A stretch of 64,000 bases of DNA from Bacteroidaceae bacterium (GTDB lineage Bacteria; Bacteroidota; Bacteroidia; Bacteroidales; Bacteroidaceae). Below the pieces are notes generated by a model. It made no database searches. It was not told the DNA's origin and saw only the letters and a list, made by a program, of their open reading frames with translations. The position numbers were made by a program, and so were the translations under genes. Below are positions 58,874 to 64,000 of the stretch, one piece after another. Position 1 is the first letter of the stretch. Each line of letters begins with the position of its first letter. The DNA lies in assembly GCA_017467885.1 (NCBI GenBank), contig JAFUKC010000021.1, positions 34,725 through 98,724 on the forward strand, given 5' to 3'.

Positions 58874-60847
58874 ATGAGAAAGACTATCTATTTTTTGCTG
58901 TTCGCCATCGGTATGATGTTTTCAGCATCTGCTTCGGCCGCGACAGAACAGAACGACAAACCGTTCGTTATTCCCGAGATTAAAGAATGGAAAGGCGGCA
59001 CAGGTACATTCAGTATCACAAACAGCACACGCATCATCTATCCCAAAAGTGCCGAGGAACTTATGCACGTAGCCTACCAATTGGCCGAAGATTATAAGAA
59101 AATGTTCGGCATGGAGCTTCCCGTTGAGATGGGCAAGGGGCGTAGCGGCGATATTGTACTCGAATTGAAGAAGGATAAAAAGTTGGGCAACGAGGGTTAT
59201 AAACTCTCTATTAAGGACAAGATTATAATTTCATCACCCACCACAACAGGCGTATTCTGGGGTACACGTACCATCTTGCAGATGGCCGAGCAAAGCAAGA
59301 ACAACACTCTTGTAAAAGGCGAGATGCGCGACTGGCCCGACTACCCCATGCGTGGATTTATGCTTGATGTCGGCCGCAAATATATTCCAATCGAATTCTT
59401 GCGCGAATATGTTCAGTTCATATCCTATTACAAGATGAACCTTTTCCAGATTCATCTTAACGACAACGGTTTCAAACAGTTCTTCAACCACGATTGGAAC
59501 AAGACACAGAGCGCTTTCCGCTTAGAGAGTGAATATTTCCCCAACCTCACCGCACGTGACGGCTACTACACAAAGAAAGAGTTCATCGACCTGCAAAAAC
59601 TAGCTGAAAGACTGCATGTAGAGATTATTCCCGAGATTGACGTACCCGCACACTCGCTTGCATTCTCAAAATTCCGTCCCGAGATTGCAAGTAAAGATTA
59701 TGGAATGGATCACCTCGACCTTTTCAAAGAAGAGACCTATCAATTCGTGGATTCACTCTTCGACGAGTATCTTAAAGGCGACGAGCCTGTATTCCGCGGC
59801 AAACGTGTAAACGTTGGTACCGACGAATACTCTAACCGCGACAAGGCCGTTGTGGAAAAATTCCGCTACTTCACAGACCACTGTATCCGCATGGTCGAGA
59901 AGTATGGCAAACAGGCTGTAGCTTGGGGTGCCCTTACACACGCAAACGGTGAAACTCCCGTAAAATCGGAGAATGTAATCCTTACAGCATGGCACAACCC
60001 GTACGCACAACCCGATGAAATGATGAAACAGGGCTACGACCTCATCAGCATCCCCGATGGTTTGGTATATATTGTTCCCGCAGCAGGCTACTACTACGAC
60101 TATTTGAATACACACCACCTCTACGACAATTGGACACCGGCTACAATTGGTGACAAGAAGTTCGAGGAGCGTCACCCGCAAATCAGAGGCGGAATGTTCG
60201 CCGTATGGAACGACCACGCAGGCAACGGTATCAGCTGCAACGACATTCACTATCGTGTATTCCCCGCAATGCAGACCATGGCTGTGAAGATGTGGACAGG
60301 TGCAAAGCCCACCATACCTTTCGAAGAATTCGACAAGAAACGTTTGGCACTTGGCGACGCTCCCGGTGTAAACATTGTCGGACGCTACTACACAGAAGAA
60401 CCAACCATTATATACTCACAAAAGAGCGTTAAACCCGGTTCAAGCAGTGGTATAAAGAAGATTGGTAACGAATACACCGTTTCGTTCACCATCGAAGCAG
60501 CAAAAGAGCAACGAGGTACAGTTCTGTTCCGTTCGAACGACACCGAATTCTACCTTAGCGACCCCGCAGAAGGCAAATTGGGATTTGCACGCGACGGATA
60601 CCTTAACACATTCAACTATAGCTTCTTCCCCGGTGAAAAAGCCGTAGTCAGCATTAAAGGTGACCAAAAGGAGACACAATTATACGTAAACGGTAAGCTC
60701 ATTGAGACACTCGACAAACAGACTCTCTATTTTAACGAGGGTGGCAAAGACAAGATGGCATACATACGTACTCTTGTATTCCCCTTGGAGAAAGCCGGAA
60801 ACTTCAACAGTAAGATAACCGACCTTAAAGTTGAAAATAGAAAATAA
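58874..60847 (+). CDS. GH20 beta-N-acetylhexosaminidase, secreted
   Basis: A 657-residue enzyme with signal peptide (cleavage near ASAA). A GH20b-type N-terminal domain precedes the TIM barrel, which contains MLDVGRKYIPIEFL, NLFQIHLNDNG and the catalytic pair Asp317-Glu318 in VGTDEYSN (the canonical pattern is GGDE, so Thr replaces one Gly). The C-terminal 160 residues form a beta-sandwich (TVSFTIEAAKEQRGTV in part) like a laminin G or carbohydrate-binding module. It should release terminal GlcNAc or GalNAc from host glycans in the periplasm. It follows the biotin carrier gene by 23 bp but has no functional link with it. Confidence 0.92.
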   Translation: MRKTIYFLLFAIGMMFSASASAATEQNDKPFVIPEIKEWKGGTGTFSITNSTRIIYPKSAEELMHVAYQLAEDYKKMFGMELPVEMGKGRSGDIVLELKKDKKLGNEGYKLSIKDKIIISSPTTTGVFWGTRTILQMAEQSKNNTLVKGEMRDWPDYPMRGFMLDVGRKYIPIEFLREYVQFISYYKMNLFQIHLNDNGFKQFFNHDWNKTQSAFRLESEYFPNLTARDGYYTKKEFIDLQKLAERLHVEIIPEIDVPAHSLAFSKFRPEIASKDYGMDHLDLFKEETYQFVDSLFDEYLKGDEPVFRGKRVNVGTDEYSNRDKAVVEKFRYFTDHCIRMVEKYGKQAVAWGALTHANGETPVKSENVILTAWHNPYAQPDEMMKQGYDLISIPDGLVYIVPAAGYYYDYLNTHHLYDNWTPATIGDKKFEERHPQIRGGMFAVWNDHAGNGISCNDIHYRVFPAMQTMAVKMWTGAKPTIPFEEFDKKRLALGDAPGVNIVGRYYTEEPTIIYSQKSVKPGSSSGIKKIGNEYTVSFTIEAAKEQRGTVLFRSNDTEFYLSDPAEGKLGFARDGYLNTFNYSFFPGEKAVVSIKGDQKETQLYVNGKLIETLDKQTLYFNEGGKDKMAYIRTLVFPLEKAGNFNSKITDLKVENRK

Positions 60848-60868
60848 TCTCCTTTATTGAGAATTGTA

Positions 60869-60911
60869 TAATAAACGGGGTTGTCCTTGCGGTTGGACAA
60901 CCCCGTTTATT
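60869..60911 (+). terminator. Terminator of the GH20 gene
   Basis: Arms AATAAACGGGGTTGTCC (60869-60885) and its complement (60894-60911, one extra C), 21 bp after the stop codon, followed by TCG. Probably ends the mce-mmd-GH20 transcript. Confidence 0.75.
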
Positions 60912-61065
60912 CGAATACAGTATTGGAGTGTCAGCAGTTCTCTCTTTTAGACCCTCGGTGGCCCACTGTACTTCAGACAATACCGAAGGTTAAAAAATAC
61001 TTATGCTATGGCTTTATACTAAACCAATGGTAATCTAAAAGGAACGACCGGCACTGGTTTTAAAA

Positions 61066-61107
61066 TACAAAAAAGGTCGGTGCAAAAATGCACCGACCTT
61101 TTTTGTA
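61066..61107. terminator. Strong hairpin, probable terminator of the minus-strand gene
   Basis: Perfect 19-bp arms (61066-61084 and 61089-61107) around loop AAAA. The outer part is A6 on one side and T6 on the other, so it can terminate both strands. It lies 180 bp past the stop of the large minus-strand gene. Confidence 0.85.
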
Positions 61108-61126
61108 TGATATTGCTATCAGTATT

Positions 61127-61289
61127 ACTTAATCTTTACTTTGACTTCGTCGAAGTTGTTCTCGTTCGGCAATACTTAATTAAGCAAGCTTGTTAAGTTA
61201 TTGCTCTCACTTAATCTTTACTTTGACTTCGTCGAAGTTGTTCTCGTTCGGCAATACTTAATTAAGCAAGCTTATTAAGTATTGCTCTC
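61127..61289. repeat. Tandem repeat of 82 and 81 bp after the large secreted-protein gene
   Basis: Unit 1 is 61127-61208 and unit 2 is 61209-61289, nearly identical; the difference is in the stretch between the hairpin arms. Each unit includes an inverted repeat (GCAATACTTAAT paired with its complement). A third start of the unit (ACTTAATC at 61290) runs into the gene's own 3' end. In the minus-strand direction each unit encodes a short tail LPNENNFDEVKVKIK followed by TGA or TAA. Confidence 0.9.
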
Positions 61290-64000
61290 ACTTAATCACA
61301 ACTTTCTTACCGTTAACAATGTAGATACCGGGAGCTGTGATAGACTTAACCTTGCGACCTGTGATGTCGTAGATTTCCTGCTCACCATTCTCTGCACCTA
61401 CACCCTCGATACCTGTAGCACCTGTGATTGTAAATGCAATGGTAAACTCGGGAGCAAATTCGTTATTGCAATAGATTGTACCCTCGGGTATAACCAATGT
61501 ATATGTACCGGCCTCGGTAATCTCCTCGGGCAACGTGTAAACAACATAGTTCCAGGGGAGTTCTTCATTTGTCTCGGGATTCACGAAGCCGTAGCTTGCA
61601 GTTGCAACAGTTTCACCTTCGGCATCCTTAAGAATTGCATCACCATAAGGATTGATATCCTTATTAAATGCCACGATAACATACTTCAACGAGGTAACGT
61701 CACCCTCTGCCGGTGTGCACTCATCAATTGCAAGAGGTGTGTTGTCTATAATAGTGTAACTATCATAAACCTCGCTGTTTGCAAGAGCCATACCGTTAGG
61801 ATCAAGTATGAACATACCCGCGGGAACAACCATATTCCATGCACCGGCAGAAAGTTCCTCCGATACAGTCAACTCGATTGTATTGTCATCGATAACATTT
61901 GCAACGAGTTCATATTCATTCATATAGTCGGTAAGTATAGCCGAAAATTCCTCGTTCAATGCAATACCGCTTTCACATGTAAATGTAATTGTGGTAAGAC
62001 TCTCAACCTGGGGATACTCGCAAGGATAGTAAGAGAGAGTAGGATACTCGCAAGGTACATAAATCTTGGGCATTACAGCATTATTCTGTGCCGAAGCATA
62101 GCTACCGAACGATTCGTACTGTGTAGAGTACTGGATGTACTTGTTCACAGCAACGTTTGTAATTGCAGCCTCGCCGTTCTCGGCAATAGAGATTGTCCAA
62201 AGAGCACCGCTCTCGGGAAGTGTATCACTTACGTTGAACGAGTTATAATTACCTGTCTGATAGAGATATCTGCCATATTGGTCTTGGATTGTGTAGCATG
62301 TATCTACAGCTGTCAAAGTGAAGCCATAGTAAACTGCATTCTCGATATAACCGTTTGCAGCGGCCTTGGTTGCTGTGTAGAGATAACCGTAGTTGTAATC
62401 TGCAGGAAGTGATTTTGCAACCAAAGAATCGTTGGCAGAGATGAAGATTTTGCCATCGGCAAGCTCTGCGTTGCTTGTTGCAACCTTGAAGGGTTTCATC
62501 TCGCTGAAGATATATTCGGCAGTAGTAACCTCGCTGACATACTCAACGGTGTCAACCTTCATAACAGCCATAACCTTGAGTGTGCAACCCTCATAAAGCA
62601 TTGCTGCACCACTATAGTCAGACTCCTTGGTGGGAGTTGTACCGTCGGTTGTATAATAGTATTTTACTGAAGGATAAGAAACACCTGTTGTATTGACGCT
62701 GAATGCAACGCGCAAGAACTCATCGGTGTAAACACCACCCTCGTTATCGAGAATAGGAGCAGAAATTGTAACAGGAATGCTCAATGTGTATGTGAGTGTT
62801 GTAGCAGCAAGACCTGCGCCATCACTTGTACGAGTGATATAACCCTCGGGCAATACCAATGTATACACACCGCTCTTCTCTATCTCTTCTTTAGAGTAGA
62901 TGCGCAACTTGTTATACTCGGGGAACCAGTTACCATCGGCATCCTGCGCCGAAATTGCAACCTCGCTGATTGTATCGTTATCGGCGTCGAGAATATAAGC
63001 ACGACCTGAAGGATATTCAGAAACATCGTGGCTGAATACCATTGTTACATCAATAGCAAAGTCGTTGATAACACTGTTACCGGCTGCACTCATCTCTGTG
63101 ATTGTGAGAGGAGAGTTATCAACTACATTGTAGGAGCCGCTAAGATCGGCAGACTCGATAGCTGCACCGTTAACATTCATTACAAAATAACCTGCAGGGA
63201 TGTTCAAATACCAGTTACCCTCGGTTGTGATAGCAGAATCTACAGTTAAAATGATTGTAGCATCATCAATAGCAGCAGCTGTAAGTTCTTTGCTGATCTG
63301 TGTTGCAGAACCTGTAGCTGCATCCCAAATATATGCGTTCAACAGAGCTTTAAGTTCGCTGTTGTTGCTGAGTGCGATACCATTGGCACATGTAACAGTG
63401 ATAGTGTCGATAGAAGCAACGTTCTCTTCACCTGTGGGAGCAAAAGCTACAGAGGGAAGCTCGGCATCCATATCACGCTCTGTAACCAGGAATGTAGAAC
63501 CTGCATCGGCACCGGTGTTCCAATAAGCCAATTTACCGCTGCGAGCGTTCATCTTGTTATTAGCGTAATCTTTCTGTGCCAAGAAGAAACCATTCTCTAC
63601 AGAACCCTGTGAAGGAATCCAGTAGGTATTGTTGCCATCGGCAACGGGAACCTCGGTGAGGATGGGGAATGTGCTGCCGCCTGTGTTGCCATCGGTTGTA
63701 GTAGTGGAAGAAGAGAGAATCTTTGTCTTACCTGCAGCCTTGTTGACAATTTGGAAACCTGTGATGGGATCACCTACAAAGCCCCATGTGTATTTATCCA
63801 ACTCGCTTGCGGGGATAGATTTCTTATCCAATGCGATGTAAGCAGCAGTATCATTATCGGCCAAATAGAATTTGCTGTTGCTGTGAATTGTCATGACATA
63901 CCAATTCTCAACCTCGTCGTAAGATGCTGCAAACTCGAAGGGAAGAGCTGCCGCCAATTCGATATCGAATGTACCCGAAGCTGTTGCGTTGCCCTCGGGA
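61288..64000 (-). CDS. Large secreted protein with duplicated beta-sandwich repeats and type IX-like C-terminal signal (N-terminus outside the window)
   Basis: At least 903 residues are visible; the frame is open to the right edge, so the true start and signal peptide are missing. Two copies of a unit of about 220 residues are present (63.4-62.8 kb and 62.0-61.4 kb), each with a TIT(V/F)TC(A/E)(N/S)GIAL start, a LTITEMSAAG or LAIDECTPAEG block and ending YTLVxPEGxI. Between them is a chitobiase C-terminal-like segment (YYYTTDGTTPTKES). The C-terminus (IYDITGRKVKS, then PGIYIVNGKKVVIK) is the type IX-like sorting end. Probably a surface adhesin or glycan-binding protein; function is not known. 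Confidence 0.82.
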   Translation of the reverse strand, partial: PEGNATASGTFDIELAAALPFEFAASYDEVENWYVMTIHSNSKFYLADNDTAAYIALDKKSIPASELDKYTWGFVGDPITGFQIVNKAAGKTKILSSSTTTTDGNTGGSTFPILTEVPVADGNNTYWIPSQGSVENGFFLAQKDYANNKMNARSGKLAYWNTGADAGSTFLVTERDMDAELPSVAFAPTGEENVASIDTITVTCANGIALSNNSELKALLNAYIWDAATGSATQISKELTAAAIDDATIILTVDSAITTEGNWYLNIPAGYFVMNVNGAAIESADLSGSYNVVDNSPLTITEMSAAGNSVINDFAIDVTMVFSHDVSEYPSGRAYILDADNDTISEVAISAQDADGNWFPEYNKLRIYSKEEIEKSGVYTLVLPEGYITRTSDGAGLAATTLTYTLSIPVTISAPILDNEGGVYTDEFLRVAFSVNTTGVSYPSVKYYYTTDGTTPTKESDYSGAAMLYEGCTLKVMAVMKVDTVEYVSEVTTAEYIFSEMKPFKVATSNAELADGKIFISANDSLVAKSLPADYNYGYLYTATKAAANGYIENAVYYGFTLTAVDTCYTIQDQYGRYLYQTGNYNSFNVSDTLPESGALWTISIAENGEAAITNVAVNKYIQYSTQYESFGSYASAQNNAVMPKIYVPCEYPTLSYYPCEYPQVESLTTITFTCESGIALNEEFSAILTDYMNEYELVANVIDDNTIELTVSEELSAGAWNMVVPAGMFILDPNGMALANSEVYDSYTIIDNTPLAIDECTPAEGDVTSLKYVIVAFNKDINPYGDAILKDAEGETVATASYGFVNPETNEELPWNYVVYTLPEEITEAGTYTLVIPEGTIYCNNEFAPEFTIAFTITGATGIEGVGAENGEQEIYDITGRKVKSITAPGIYIVNGKKVVIK

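Noticed and set aside
61282-62412. 376-codon plus-strand ORF
   Set aside because: Antisense to the large secreted-protein gene, cysteine-rich, no recognisable domain.

Overview
The window is a stretch of a Bacteroidales (phylum Bacteroidota) chromosome. The evidence is the gene content (long QueA, lysyl-tRNA synthetase with a C-terminal extension, an Hc1-type small histone-like protein, PorT-family barrel, secreted proteins ending in a type IX-like sorting domain, methylmalonyl-CoA decarboxylase genes) and the promoters: many genes are preceded by the Bacteroidota -7 element TAnnTTTG rather than a sigma-70 TATAAT, and Shine-Dalgarno sequences are weak or absent. Genus cannot be settled from sequence reading alone. 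No phage, transposase, CRISPR array or rRNA was seen. Most of the window is ordinary core genome.

Layout. 0-5.2 kb: end of rseP, a lipoprotein serpin, alkaline phosphatase, a long structured inverted-repeat element and a secreted protein. 5.4-12 kb: UDP-glucuronate decarboxylase, lysS, gpsA, pgi, a HAD phosphatase carrying a perfect 34-bp palindrome near its start, prmC. 12.3-18.1 kb: SGNH hydrolase, recX-comF, then a minus-strand group queA, lipoprotein, Nudix, Smr protein. 18.2-20.2 kb: groES-groEL. 20.6-23.2 kb: a LysM/periplasmic-binding protein and a PorT-like barrel. 23.2-26.6 kb (minus) and 31.8-37.4 kb (plus): two halves of a polysaccharide locus (glycosyltransferase, flippase, rfbB; then Wza, Wzc, rfbA, rfbC, rfbD), separated by a large GH2 beta-galactosidase and the histone-like gene. 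37.4-39.4 kb: small hypothetical and pyrG. 39.6-47.2 kb: one tightly packed histidine operon hisG-D-C-B-H-A-F-IE followed by a lipoprotein gene, preceded by a short leader peptide with five consecutive histidine codons and a terminator hairpin. 47.3-51.3 kb: nitroreductase, DUF2520 protein, KdsC, Maf, flavin reductase, and a separate amidase. 51.4 kb: tRNA-Ser(CGA). 52-56 kb: Spy-like periplasmic protein, FKBP isomerase, long-chain acyl-CoA synthetase. 56.2-58.9 kb: methylmalonyl-CoA epimerase, carboxyltransferase, a 46-residue protein and a biotin carrier. 58.9-64 kb: GH20 hexosaminidase, an 81/82-bp tandem repeat, and the C-terminal part of a large secreted repeat protein that runs off the window.

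The strongest non-routine signals are the histidine attenuator at 47.0-47.2 kb, the palindrome inside the HAD gene at 10.46 kb, the multi-arm inverted repeat at 3.8 kb, and the tandem repeat overlapping a stop codon at 61.1-61.3 kb. I did not find a convincing new multi-gene defence or mobile system.
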